Shown: piece by piece, positions 9,080 to 17,728 of the stretch | How the letters are laid out: each line of letters opens with the position of its first letter | Position numbering within the stretch: the first letter of the stretch is position 1 | Origin: an uncultured Maricaulis sp. | GTDB lineage: Bacteria > Pseudomonadota > Alphaproteobacteria > Caulobacterales > Maricaulaceae | Length of the DNA: 64,000 bases | Direction of reading: 5' to 3' | Assembly: GCF_947259345.1 (NCBI RefSeq) | Contig: NZ_CAMYLS010000005.1 | Span: forward strand, 62,001 to 126,000 | Notes under the pieces: generated by a model | Database searches by the model: none | What the model was told of the DNA's origin: nothing | Seen by the model: only the letters and a program-made list of their open reading frames with translations | Made by a program: the position numbers and the translations under genes

Positions 9080-9682
9080 TTAAGTGCCGCCCGGCTTGGG
9101 CTTTCGGTCATTGAGGAAGACGTCCAGCAGGATGGCGGCGACGCCGAGATTGATGCCCACATCTGCGATATTGAAGACGTAGGGAAAGTAAACATCGGAA
9201 AAATTTAGGAAATCGACGACAGCTCCAAAGGCGGCCCGGTCTATCGCATTGCCAAGGGCGCCACCGATAATGAAGCCGAACGCCACACCCTGAAGCCTGC
9301 GATCGGCTCGAATCGGGCCACGGTCCAGCAGTCCGGCGATCAGACCCAGCGCGACGAGCACGGAAAACACCACCAGCAGCCAGCGTCCGACCGGCCCGTC
9401 GGCTCCCAGAAGCCCGAAGCTGACACCCTTGTTCCAGACCATGGTGAGATCAAAGACGGGCGAGACCTCGATATGGCCGCATGTATTGGGCAGGGCCAGG
9501 CGTTCTGCACCCTCGGCGCGCTGAAAATCGAGACAGCCTGGCGGCGAGAAATTCAGCCCGACCAACACCCACCACTTGGTGAGTTGGTCGAGTACGAGGA
9601 CAAGCGCAGCGATGCCAAGCCCGAGGCGCGGGACCGGCGACGCGGCGAAGCGCCGCCGGATCTCACGCGCCCAATCAGGCAT
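9080..9682 (-). CDS. lspA: Lipoprotein signal peptidase II
   Basis: LspA is the inner-membrane aspartic protease that cleaves prolipoprotein signal peptides after lipidation. The product is about 200 residues with four membrane segments. The two catalytic Asp motifs are present: 'GGALGNAIDR' (~142) and 'FNIADVGINLG' (~175). 'VLDQLTKWWV' near the start is also typical. The ATG at 9682 overlaps the last 8 nt of ileS, the usual ileS-lspA coupling. A longer start reading into ileS is possible but less likely. Confidence 0.94.
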   Translation of the reverse strand: MPDWAREIRRRFAASPVPRLGLGIAALVLVLDQLTKWWVLVGLNFSPPGCLDFQRAEGAERLALPNTCGHIEVSPVFDLTMVWNKGVSFGLLGADGPVGRWLLVVFSVLVALGLIAGLLDRGPIRADRRLQGVAFGFIIGGALGNAIDRAAFGAVVDFLNFSDVYFPYVFNIADVGINLGVAAILLDVFLNDRKPKPGGT

Positions 9683-12647
9683 TCTTCGCATCCCACCAGG
9701 CCACGGCCGCCGCATCACGCGGGCTCAGATCGGGATAGCGCTTGTCGGCACCGATCTCGGTCGAGTATTTCCACGACCGCGCGCACTTGGCGCCTTCGGC
9801 CCGGCCCGGAATGACGGCCACGTCGGCGACATCATCGAGACGGAAGGCCTCGCCCTCGGCAGCGCCGTCGACCAGATAGGCTTGGCTGGTGATGCCGATC
9901 TCGGCCAGGAAGTCATCGACATCTCCGGTCGTCTCGGCCGCCAGTGCAGCACGATAAGCCCCATCGGTGACATGCACACGCGGCGCCGCTTCCAGGCTGG
10001 AGCCGATCCGCTTTTCTCGACGCTCGACTTCCAGCGCGCCATTCACCACACGACGCAGGCGCCGGATCGTACGCCAATTCTCGGCCAGACTTCCGTCATG
10101 CCAGTCAGCCGGCGTTTTCGGGAACGTGCGCAGATGGACGCTGTCATCCTCGGACGGGAAGCGCGACAGCCAGGCCTCTTCCATGGTGAAGGGCATGATC
10201 GGTGCCAGCCAGGCGGTCAGGCGCATGAAGATCTCATGCATGACCGTGCGGCAGGCCTTGCGGCGGACGTCGTCCGGCCGGTCGCAATAGAGGCTGTCCT
10301 TGCGGATATCGAGATAGAAGGCCGACAGATCGACGACGCAGAAATTGAACAGCGCTGAATAGACCTTCTTGAAGTCATAGGCGGCATAACCGTCACGCAC
10401 GACCTGATCGAGCTCATGCAGACGGTGCAGCATGAAGCGCTCGAGCGAGGGCATGCGGTCATGGCTGACATGCTCGATCGTCTCGTCATAGCCGTGCAGC
10501 GCGCCGAGCAGATAGCGCAGCGTGTTGCGCATCTTGCGATAGGCATCGACCGAGGTCTGCAGGATCTCTTCGGAGATACGCAGATCGTCGGTGAAGTCCT
10601 GGGCCGAAACCCACAGGCGCATGATCTCGATGCCGTATTTCTTGGCGATCTCGTTCGGCGCCAGCGTATTGCCGAGGGATTTCGACATTTTGCGACCATC
10701 GCCGGCCATGACAAAGCCGTGCGTCAGAACGGCGTCATAGGGGGCACGGCCGCGCGTTCCGGCGCTCTCCAGAAGCGAGGACTGGAACCAGCCACGATGC
10801 TGGTCGGAGCCTTCCAGATAGAGATCGGCCGGCCATTTCTGGTCCGCGCGCGGCTCCAGGGCAAAGGCATGGGTACAGCCACTGTCGAACCAGACATCGA
10901 GGATGTCGGTGATCTTTTCGTAGGCGTCCGCGTCATACTCGCTGCCGAGGAAGTCAGGCGCGGGACGCTCGAACCAGGCATCGGCGCCATCTTCTGCGAC
11001 AGCATCGATGATGCGCTCATTGACCTTCGGATCGTTGAGCACGCGCGTCGTGCCCTTTTCCACGAACATTGTCAGCGGCACACCCCAGGCGCGCTGGCGC
11101 GAAATCAGCCAGTCCGGACGTTGCTCGACCATGGAACGAATACGGTTTTCCGAGATTTTCGGCGTGAAGGTCGTTTCGGCAATGCCCTTGAGCGCCTTCT
11201 CGCGCAGCGTGCCGCCGGATTTCATCGGCCGGTCGATAGCGACGAACCATTGCGGCGTATTGCGAAAGATGACCGGCGCCTTGGAGCGCCAGGAATGCGG
11301 GTAGGAATGCTCCAGCCGGCCCCGGGCGAGCAATTTGCCCTGTTCGACCAGATGCTCGATCACGGTCTTGTTGGCCGGACCTTCCTGTCCCTGCTTCTTG
11401 CCATCCAGACGGATGATGTTGAGACCGGCGAAGATCGGGACGTGCGGATAATAGGCACCATCCTCATCGACCATGTGCGGGACTGGCGCGTCCTTGTCAT
11501 GCCACTCCGGGAATTCCATCCAGGCAGCATAGTCCTCGGCACCATGGCTGGGCGCGGTGTGCACGAAACCGGTACCGGCCTCATCCGTGACATGATCGCC
11601 CGGAAGGAGCGGCACGCCGTAATTCCAGAAGCGGTCGAGCTCCAGCAGCGGATGCGAACAGACGAAGCCGGACGGATCGATGGTATCGACCCGTTCCCAA
11701 TTGCCGATCTTGGCCGCGGCCGCGGTCTCTTCCCAAAGCGCGTCGGCCACGATCAGGAGGTCACCCGGCATCGCCCAGGGCTTGAAATCGCCGCCATCGA
11801 CGCCGGTGACCTTGTAGAGGCCATAGCTGATCTCCGGCGAATAGCAGATCGCGCGATTGCCCGGGATCGTCCAGGGCGTCGTCGTCCAGATCACGATATG
11901 AGCGCCGATACAGGATTTCGGGATCGCCGTTCCGTCCTTGCGGACACCGCGCACCGGGAAGCGGACATGGATCGTCGTGGAGATCTTGTCCTGATACTCG
12001 ACCTCGGCCTCGGCCAGGGCCGTCTTCTCGACCGGCGACCACATCACCGGCGCCGAGCCGCAATAGACCAGGCCCTGTTCAACGAAGGCGAGGAATTCGC
12101 GCACGATGGCGGCTTCGGCCTCGAAAGCCATGGTGGTGTAGGGATCATCCCACTCGCCACTCACGCCCAGGCGCTGGAATTCGCCGGACTGGATACCGAC
12201 CCATTCGCGCGCATACTCGCGACACTCGGCCCGGAATTCCTTGACCGGAATATCGTCTTTGTTGCGTCCCTTGGCGCGGAAATTCTGTTCGACTTTCCAC
12301 TCGATCGGCAGGCCGTGGCAGTCCCAGCCCGGACGATAGGGTGCGTCAAAGCCCAGCATCTGGTGTGAGCGGACGACGATATCCTTGAGGATCTTGTTCT
12401 GACCCGTGCCGATATGAATGTGACCATTGGCATAGGGTGGGCCGTCATGGAGTACCCAGCGCTCGCGGCCCTGGCTCTCGGCGCGCAGGCGTTTGTACAG
12501 GTCGAGCTTGTTCCAGCGCTCGAGCCATTCCGGCTCGCGCTTGGGCAGGCCGGCCCGCATCGGGAATTCGGTACTCGGCAGGAAGAGTGTGTCGCGATAA
12601 TCGCGGGTCGCGGCTTGGTCGCCGGACTTCGAAGGCGTGTCCGTCAT
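9675..12647 (-). CDS. ileS: Isoleucyl-tRNA synthetase
   Basis: This class I synthetase of 990 residues has the HIGH-type motif in 'PYANGHIHIGTGQNK' (~75) and the 'KMSKS' loop (~657). A CP1 editing domain lies between them and the anticodon-binding helices follow. The C-terminal zinc finger seen in E. coli IleS is degenerate: only 'KCARSWKYS' remains and the second Cys pair is missing, as in some alphaproteobacterial forms. It overlaps lspA by 8 nt. About 180 bp separate its start from ribF upstream, so it may have its own promoter. Confidence 0.97.
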   Translation of the reverse strand: MTDTPSKSGDQAATRDYRDTLFLPSTEFPMRAGLPKREPEWLERWNKLDLYKRLRAESQGRERWVLHDGPPYANGHIHIGTGQNKILKDIVVRSHQMLGFDAPYRPGWDCHGLPIEWKVEQNFRAKGRNKDDIPVKEFRAECREYAREWVGIQSGEFQRLGVSGEWDDPYTTMAFEAEAAIVREFLAFVEQGLVYCGSAPVMWSPVEKTALAEAEVEYQDKISTTIHVRFPVRGVRKDGTAIPKSCIGAHIVIWTTTPWTIPGNRAICYSPEISYGLYKVTGVDGGDFKPWAMPGDLLIVADALWEETAAAAKIGNWERVDTIDPSGFVCSHPLLELDRFWNYGVPLLPGDHVTDEAGTGFVHTAPSHGAEDYAAWMEFPEWHDKDAPVPHMVDEDGAYYPHVPIFAGLNIIRLDGKKQGQEGPANKTVIEHLVEQGKLLARGRLEHSYPHSWRSKAPVIFRNTPQWFVAIDRPMKSGGTLREKALKGIAETTFTPKISENRIRSMVEQRPDWLISRQRAWGVPLTMFVEKGTTRVLNDPKVNERIIDAVAEDGADAWFERPAPDFLGSEYDADAYEKITDILDVWFDSGCTHAFALEPRADQKWPADLYLEGSDQHRGWFQSSLLESAGTRGRAPYDAVLTHGFVMAGDGRKMSKSLGNTLAPNEIAKKYGIEIMRLWVSAQDFTDDLRISEEILQTSVDAYRKMRNTLRYLLGALHGYDETIEHVSHDRMPSLERFMLHRLHELDQVVRDGYAAYDFKKVYSALFNFCVVDLSAFYLDIRKDSLYCDRPDDVRRKACRTVMHEIFMRLTAWLAPIMPFTMEEAWLSRFPSEDDSVHLRTFPKTPADWHDGSLAENWRTIRRLRRVVNGALEVERREKRIGSSLEAAPRVHVTDGAYRAALAAETTGDVDDFLAEIGITSQAYLVDGAAEGEAFRLDDVADVAVIPGRAEGAKCARSWKYSTEIGADKRYPDLSPRDAAAVAWWDAKNA

Positions 12648-12827
12648 CGGATCGGATCCTTGCGGTCTTTTGTCGTCATGGGTTCAAGGCAGGACATGTC
12701 CCGGAACCGCCCACATCACGCGGAACGGCCCGGGCCGGTAATTCGCCCGATGGCGGGGGTCGCGACGGACGCGCCCGAGCGTATGAACAGGGACATAGAG
12801 ACCATGCCTCGCGTTTAACAGAGCCCG

Positions 12828-13772
12828 TCAGGCCGGTCCAGACAGGCGGCTCAGCGCCTTGCGCGCCGCGGCGGCGTCGGCGGCGATCTGGGCCTTCAGC
12901 GCGTCGAGCCCGTCAAACCGCTTCTCCGAGCGCAGATGATCGAAGAACTCGACGGCGATCGAGCGACCATAGAGATCGCCCGACCAGTCGAGCAGGTGAA
13001 CTTCCAAAAGCTCGGTCGCACCATCGACCGTCGGGCGCTTGCCGATATTGGCGACGCCCGCAATCGTCGGCGCATCGCCATCAACGCCCACGCGCACGGC
13101 ATAGACGCCGTAATCGGGACGGACATAATCACCCAGGGTGAGATTCGCCGTCGGGAAGCCAATGGTCCGGCCGCGCTGGTCGCCACGCTGGACGATGCCC
13201 TCAACCGCCCAGGGCGTCCCCAGCAGCGTCTCGGCTGCCTGCATGTCGCCATCATGGATCGCCTTGCGGATGCGGGTCGAGGAGACCTTGTCGGCGCCAT
13301 TGCCATGTAATTCGGCAAAGGCGGTGGCGATGCCGCGCTCGGCGCAAAGGCGCGCAAGCTCGTCGGTATCGCCACTGCGACCCGTCCCGAAGCGGAAATC
13401 CTCACCCGTGACAATGCCGGCAATGCCCAGCCCGTCCGCCAGGATCGTCCCGACAAATTCGGCCGGCGTCATTTTCGCCATCTCCAATGAAAAAGGCAGG
13501 ACATGGAGCTGGCTCACGCCCAAGCTTTCCAGGATGCGATTGCGGCGCGCCTCGCTCATCAGGCGGAAGGCCGGCGCTTCGGGTGCGAAGAAACGCCGTG
13601 GGTGCGGGTCGAACAGGGCCGCCCCCAGCGGGGCCTTCAGAGTCTCGGCCAGGCCCGCAGCCAGGGCAATGACATGTCGATGCCCCATATGGACACCATC
13701 AAAATTGCCCAGCGCGATGACGGCACCCCGGCTGTCATCCGGCAATCCGTTATGGCCGTGAAATATCCGCAT
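12828..13772 (-). CDS. ribF: Bifunctional riboflavin kinase/FAD synthetase
   Basis: RibF phosphorylates riboflavin to FMN and adenylates FMN to FAD. The N-terminal adenylyltransferase domain shows 'ALGNFDGVHMGHRHVI' (residues ~21-36, HxGH nucleotide site) and the later 'SSTRIRKAI' (~170). The C-terminal kinase domain has 'TIGFPTANLTL' (~200) and 'YGVYAVRV'. The length of 314 residues is usual. It lies 6 nt downstream of the maoC gene on the same strand. Confidence 0.95.
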   Translation of the reverse strand: MRIFHGHNGLPDDSRGAVIALGNFDGVHMGHRHVIALAAGLAETLKAPLGAALFDPHPRRFFAPEAPAFRLMSEARRNRILESLGVSQLHVLPFSLEMAKMTPAEFVGTILADGLGIAGIVTGEDFRFGTGRSGDTDELARLCAERGIATAFAELHGNGADKVSSTRIRKAIHDGDMQAAETLLGTPWAVEGIVQRGDQRGRTIGFPTANLTLGDYVRPDYGVYAVRVGVDGDAPTIAGVANIGKRPTVDGATELLEVHLLDWSGDLYGRSIAVEFFDHLRSEKRFDGLDALKAQIAADAAAARKALSRLSGPA

Positions 13773-13778
13773 CGCGGA

Positions 13779-14222
13779 TCAAGCGTCCGCCGAACGGCGA
13801 CGCTTGCGGACCATGACTTCCGCTTCTGCCTGCATGGTCAGCTTCTCGCCGACATAACAGGTACAGTCCATCACCGCCTTGCGAGACTTGAGATCGACCG
13901 ACTTGACCTCGACGCGGGTCTTCACCTCGTCACCGATCCGGGTCGGATGAAAGAAACGCATGTTGAGGCCCAGGAAGATCGCGCCCGGTCCGGGCAGCTG
14001 GTTCCCGAGCACCCCGGAAATATAGGATGCAACCAGAGCACCATGCGCAATTCGACCACGAAATGGCGTCTTGCGGGCGAAATCCTCGTCCATATGGACC
14101 GGATTATAGTCGCCAGACACTTTTGCAAACAGTTCCAAATCCTCCTCAGTGACAGTCCTAACTGCCTCTGCGGATTGCCCAATTTCCATTTCTTCGAGAG
14201 CGATAGCGCGCGCTTCAGACAT
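13779..14222 (-). CDS. MaoC-like hotdog dehydratase
   Basis: This 147-residue single-hotdog protein has the MaoC/PhaJ active-site block 'FAKVSGDYNPVHMDEDFA' (~32-49), with Asp and His of the hydratase 2 motif, and 'GRIAHGALVASYISGVLG'. Such enzymes hydrate trans-2-enoyl-CoA to (R)-3-hydroxyacyl-CoA. The start at 14222 (MSEARAIAL) was chosen over 14234 because the conserved region begins soon after it. It is followed closely by ribF and diverges from cheY. The substrate cannot be read from the sequence. Confidence 0.85.
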   Translation of the reverse strand: MSEARAIALEEMEIGQSAEAVRTVTEEDLELFAKVSGDYNPVHMDEDFARKTPFRGRIAHGALVASYISGVLGNQLPGPGAIFLGLNMRFFHPTRIGDEVKTRVEVKSVDLKSRKAVMDCTCYVGEKLTMQAEAEVMVRKRRRSADA

Positions 14223-14343
14223 GGCTGACTCCATCTTTGTACCCGCTTTAACCGATTTTTATCCGCGAATGTCTAGGGTCCTCACTGAAGACAGCGGAAC
14301 AAGCTGTCCTTGTGTAAACGCGCCGAGTGGATGGAGACTAAGC

Positions 14344-14730
14344 ATGGCTGTCGATATGACGATGCCGATCCTGGTCGTGGATGACTACAAAACCATGATC
14401 CGCATTATTCGCAACCTGCTCAAGCAGATCGGGTTCGAGAATGTGGACGAGGCCGCCGATGGCCAGGAAGCCTACGCGAAAATGCAGGAAAACAAGTACG
14501 GTCTGGTGATCTCAGACTGGAACATGGAGCCCATGACGGGCTACGAGCTCCTGCAGAAAGTTCGCGCGGATGAGAGCATGAAGGCGACGCCCTTCATCAT
14601 GGTAACCGCAGAATCCAAGACCGAGAACGTGGTCGCGGCGAAACGGGCCGGTGTAAACAACTACATCGTGAAGCCCTTCAACGCCGGAACTCTCAAATCG
14701 AAGATGTCAGCAGTTCTCGGCGACTTCTAG
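14344..14730 (+). CDS. cheY: CheY-type single-domain response regulator
   Basis: The product is a 128-residue receiver domain with no output domain. The acidic pocket ('VVDDY' ~11-15), the phosphoacceptor Asp in 'LVISDWNMEP' (~58), the switch Thr in 'FIMVTAES' (~88) and the conserved Lys in 'NYIVKPFNA' (~110) are all visible. The start at 14344 has GGAG 8 nt upstream. The frame remains open upstream but overlaps the divergent maoC gene. A cheZ-like phosphatase follows after 54 bp, so the pair probably forms a chemotaxis output module controlling the flagellar switch. Confidence 0.9.
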   Translation: MAVDMTMPILVVDDYKTMIRIIRNLLKQIGFENVDEAADGQEAYAKMQENKYGLVISDWNMEPMTGYELLQKVRADESMKATPFIMVTAESKTENVVAAKRAGVNNYIVKPFNAGTLKSKMSAVLGDF

Positions 14731-14784
14731 TCGCGTGATGAACAGCTTCACCCTCGTTTGAGTCTGCAAAGGAAGGAGGGCCCC

Positions 14785-15474
14785 ATGCCCGCCGCCAATG
14801 TTGCCGCGCAAGTCCGCACCTCGCTAGCCTCCCTGAAGGCCAGTGATCTGCAGGATGCCCAGATCATGGAAGTCCTGAAGCTGGCACACCAGCTGACGGA
14901 TACGATGAAGCTGTTCTTCAGCTCCCTCGACCAGTCGATCTGCCAGGAATTCAACTATATCGCGGACTATATCTCCCGCACTCGCGACGAGATTGCCGCC
15001 CTGCGGCCGAACGATATCAAGACCCAACGCATTCCCACCGCCGGCCAGGAACTCGAGGCTGTCGTCGGGGATACCGAACGGGCGACCGAAACGATCATGA
15101 GCGAGGCGGAAGCCGTGCTCTGTGACGAAGAAGCCGACTATGACGCCTACCGCGCCAATGTCGAAGCCCGGATGATGACCATCATCGAGGCGTGCAGCTT
15201 CCAGGATCTCGCCGGCCAACGCGTGTCCAAGGTCGTGACCTCGCTGCGCCACGTGGAAAACCGCGTCTCCCGCTTCGCCGAAGTCATGGGTGTGCGTGAC
15301 GCGGATCAGGTCGTCGAAGAGACCGAGGAAGAAAAGCGGGCGCGCGAGCAATTGCTCAACGGCCCCGCGATCGGCGGTCCGGAAACCAGCCAGGACGACA
15401 TCGATGCGATGTTTTCCGATGCGGCCCCGGTGTCCGATCTCGACCAGGACTCGATCGACTCCCTGTTTGACTGA
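14785..15474 (+). CDS. cheZ: CheZ-like CheY phosphatase with two FliM-like tail motifs
   Basis: CheZ dephosphorylates CheY-P. The 229-residue product is mainly helical and carries the active-site block 'CSFQDLAGQRVSKV' (~140-155), where D and Q are spaced as in the CheZ DxxxQ catalytic motif. The tail ends with two similar acidic peptides, 'SQDDIDAMF' (202-210) and 'DQDSIDSLF' (220-228). Both resemble the FliM N-terminal CheY-P-binding motif (LSQxEIDALL) and the CheY-binding tail of CheZ. The start at 14785 is set by GGAAGGAGGG 4 nt upstream. It follows cheY by 54 bp on the same strand. Confidence 0.88.
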   Translation: MPAANVAAQVRTSLASLKASDLQDAQIMEVLKLAHQLTDTMKLFFSSLDQSICQEFNYIADYISRTRDEIAALRPNDIKTQRIPTAGQELEAVVGDTERATETIMSEAEAVLCDEEADYDAYRANVEARMMTIIEACSFQDLAGQRVSKVVTSLRHVENRVSRFAEVMGVRDADQVVEETEEEKRAREQLLNGPAIGGPETSQDDIDAMFSDAAPVSDLDQDSIDSLFD

Positions 15475-15486
15475 TCGACCGGGCGA

Positions 15487-16338
15487 CTACCAGGTAAGCT
15501 GCGCCGCCACATAGCGCGCAGCGACACCGTAATCCTTCAGCGCGGCGGCGGCTGTCTCGATATCGAGGCGGCCGCCGTCAAGCGTTTCACCCAGGATTCC
15601 ATCGGCGATGAAGAGGCAATCGACGCCGGCGCGCGTCGCGCCGTCGACATCGGTCTCAGGCCCGTCACCGATTGCCAGCACCCGGTCCAGATGAACCTCC
15701 ACCCCTTGCGCTTCCAGCGCTCTCCGGGCGAGCCGGTAGATCGGCCGGTGCGGCTTGCCGGCCACAATGCTGTTCCCCCCCATCTCGCGGTAATAGCGGG
15801 CGATGGCCCCGGCGCAGAAGACCAGTCGATTGCCCGATTGCACGACAATGTCCGGATTGGCGCAGACCAGATCCAGGCCCCGTTCCAGCGCACGCCGGAG
15901 GACCGCGTCATAATCCTCAGGCTTGCCGTTGAAATAATCGTCCGGCCCGGTACAGGAAATGAAATCGGCCTGTTCGATATCGGTGAATTCCAGATCGAGA
16001 CCGGAATAGAGGCTGCTATCGCGCTCCGGACCGATATTGAAGGCGCGTCCGGGCGTGCGCCTGACCAGCTGGGCATGAATGGCATCGCCCGACGTGACCA
16101 TGGCGTCGGTCGCCGCGTCGGGCAGGCCCATATCGGTGAGGAAATGCGCCAGGCTGGAACTGCGGCGCGGCGAGTTCGACACCAGACAGACACGCCCCCC
16201 GCTCTCGCGAAACCGGATCAGGGCGTCGACGGCATCGGGTAACAGGTCGGTACCGTCACGGATGACGCCCCAGACATCGCAATAGAGCGTGTCATAGCGG
16301 TCGCGGAGCGGGCCGAGTGTGGCGAGTTCAGGCAGCAT
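15487..16338 (-). CDS. HAD superfamily class IIA hydrolase, NagD-like
   Basis: The product is a 283-residue HAD phosphatase of the NagD type. Motif I with the nucleophile Asp is 'DTLYCDVWGVIRDG' (~16-29), motif II is 'CLVSNSPRRSSS', and the C-terminal acidic motif is 'AIGDGPETDVDGA' (~222-234). The mid-protein cap matches class IIA. The second motif-I position is Trp rather than Asp, a variant seen in the alphaproteobacterial TIGR01459-type family. The substrate is unknown. It converges with cheZ, with only 12 bp between the stops. Confidence 0.88.
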   Translation of the reverse strand: MLPELATLGPLRDRYDTLYCDVWGVIRDGTDLLPDAVDALIRFRESGGRVCLVSNSPRRSSSLAHFLTDMGLPDAATDAMVTSGDAIHAQLVRRTPGRAFNIGPERDSSLYSGLDLEFTDIEQADFISCTGPDDYFNGKPEDYDAVLRRALERGLDLVCANPDIVVQSGNRLVFCAGAIARYYREMGGNSIVAGKPHRPIYRLARRALEAQGVEVHLDRVLAIGDGPETDVDGATRAGVDCLFIADGILGETLDGGRLDIETAAAALKDYGVAARYVAAQLTW

Positions 16339-16471
16339 GGCCTGCTTGAAGCAGGCGCGTGCGCGGCGGTCAATCGCGCGCTGTGGCGCAACACCACGCT
16401 GCGAAAGACACGGTGGTGGTGGATTCGCGCCATCTCGCTCCTACCCGCGCAAGATATGCCCCCTGCTCGAC

Positions 16472-17281
16472 CTACTCTTGCCGAGGCGGCCGCCGAACCA
16501 GGACGGACCACACAATCAGCGCGATCAAGGGAAACAGGACAGGGCCAAACTGCAGAAGCCCGCCTGTCATGATCTCAGGCAGAAGCTGCTCCTGACCCAG
16601 GAAGAAGGATCCTGCCGCGATAAAGAAGGCTGTGCACATCCGCCAGAGGTGACGCACAATACGCGGCGCACCGACAATCGAGCCACGCATCAACATGCGG
16701 GCATCGCCATAAACGCCCGCAAGACCCGCAACGATGAACACGACAAAGGCTTCAGGAGGTGCGCCATCCACCGTGCCGCTGGGGTTGGACAGTCCTTGGT
16801 ACATGAAGAGCAGGCCAGCGGCGAAAGCCAGCATGGCGACAACCAGTCCGGCAATTTCCGGCGCGCCGGTCAATCTTCCATCACGCCGCGACGCCCGCCA
16901 GGACGTGAGCAGCAGGTAGAGCGACAAAATGCCGGCGATCGTGTTGGGTCGCTGGCCGGTCTCGAGGAAAGGCGCCACCCCGGCACCGACCAGAAAGGAC
17001 ACGAACATGGACACAAAGAACACGCTCCCGGCTGTGCGGTGAACCCGTCGGCCCTTTGGCGCGAGCACGGCGATGGCGCCCGAGACCAGCCCTACCGCCC
17101 CGCCGCCAATATGTGCCCAAAGCAGCAGGTCGGCCCCAAGTCGCAAGGCAAGCGGGGCAGTGGCATCAAGCCGAAGACGATCGGGGTAGGCCGGTTCAAT
17201 CAGCAAGAGCGGCAAGACGAGCCAACCCAGCACGAGCATTGAGACCAGACCGGGCCAGGTCAGTTTTCCAAATATCGGCAT
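16472..17281 (-). CDS. Polytopic membrane protein, DUF2306-like
   Basis: This is a 269-residue integral membrane protein with about seven or eight hydrophobic segments. A motif 'HIGGGAVGLVSGAIAVLAPK' (~65-85), followed by 'GRRVHRTAGSVFFVSM', is typical of DUF2306-type proteins that carry conserved His and may bind haem; that binding is inference. The ATG at 17281 overlaps the upstream membrane gene by 22 nt, so the two are coupled. The longer open frame upstream is a shadow of that gene. Both diverge from the AraC-type regulator and may be its targets. Confidence 0.75.
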   Translation of the reverse strand: MPIFGKLTWPGLVSMLVLGWLVLPLLLIEPAYPDRLRLDATAPLALRLGADLLLWAHIGGGAVGLVSGAIAVLAPKGRRVHRTAGSVFFVSMFVSFLVGAGVAPFLETGQRPNTIAGILSLYLLLTSWRASRRDGRLTGAPEIAGLVVAMLAFAAGLLFMYQGLSNPSGTVDGAPPEAFVVFIVAGLAGVYGDARMLMRGSIVGAPRIVRHLWRMCTAFFIAAGSFFLGQEQLLPEIMTGGLLQFGPVLFPLIALIVWSVLVRRPPRQE

Positions 17282-17682
17282 GATCGCGCCCTCGGAGGGG
17301 TTGGGCCGCGCAGGTCGTGCCAGAAGCGCTGCCAAGGGATGATGAACAGGAAGGGAATTGCCAGCGCGCAGGCAAACAGGGTTTCGATGGTCGACGCGTC
17401 CAGCGTCCCGTCGAGCCAGCGCGGCAGCGCCACTGACAGGGTCCAGATCGATTTCCAGACCACCTCGAACACCAGGATTGGCAGCATCTTCATCGGCACC
17501 CACAATCCCAGCAGGGAGAAAAGAGCCAGAGCGCCGAGAAGGGCGTTCACAACCCCGTCCATTAGCGGAGCGGAGGCGGATTGGGTGAGGATGGCCGGCC
17601 CGATAGTCAGGCCCAGGCCAGCAAGCAGTAACAAGAAGCATCCGCGAAGAAGGATACTCCGAAGCGGGGATAAGGGTTTCAT
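17260..17682 (-). CDS. Small four-helix membrane protein, unknown
   Basis: The 140-residue product has about four transmembrane segments: ~10-30, ~42-62, ~66-84 and ~101-118. No family was recognised with confidence; the layout resembles small DoxX-like or DUF-type membrane proteins. The C-terminus is basic and cytoplasmic-looking. It overlaps the next gene by 22 nt and starts 46 bp from the divergent AraC-family regulator, so both share one short control region. Confidence 0.7.
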   Translation of the reverse strand: MKPLSPLRSILLRGCFLLLLAGLGLTIGPAILTQSASAPLMDGVVNALLGALALFSLLGLWVPMKMLPILVFEVVWKSIWTLSVALPRWLDGTLDASTIETLFACALAIPFLFIIPWQRFWHDLRGPTPPRARSCRYLEN

Positions 17683-17728
17683 GGAACTCCACTCGTCTTT
17701 ACACGGTTGCCGAGACTAGATTGCGGCA

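Noticed and set aside
10416..12368. 650-codon frame antisense to ileS
   Set aside because: Same cause: GC-skewed third positions of ileS leave the opposite strand open; no start signal or protein-like features.
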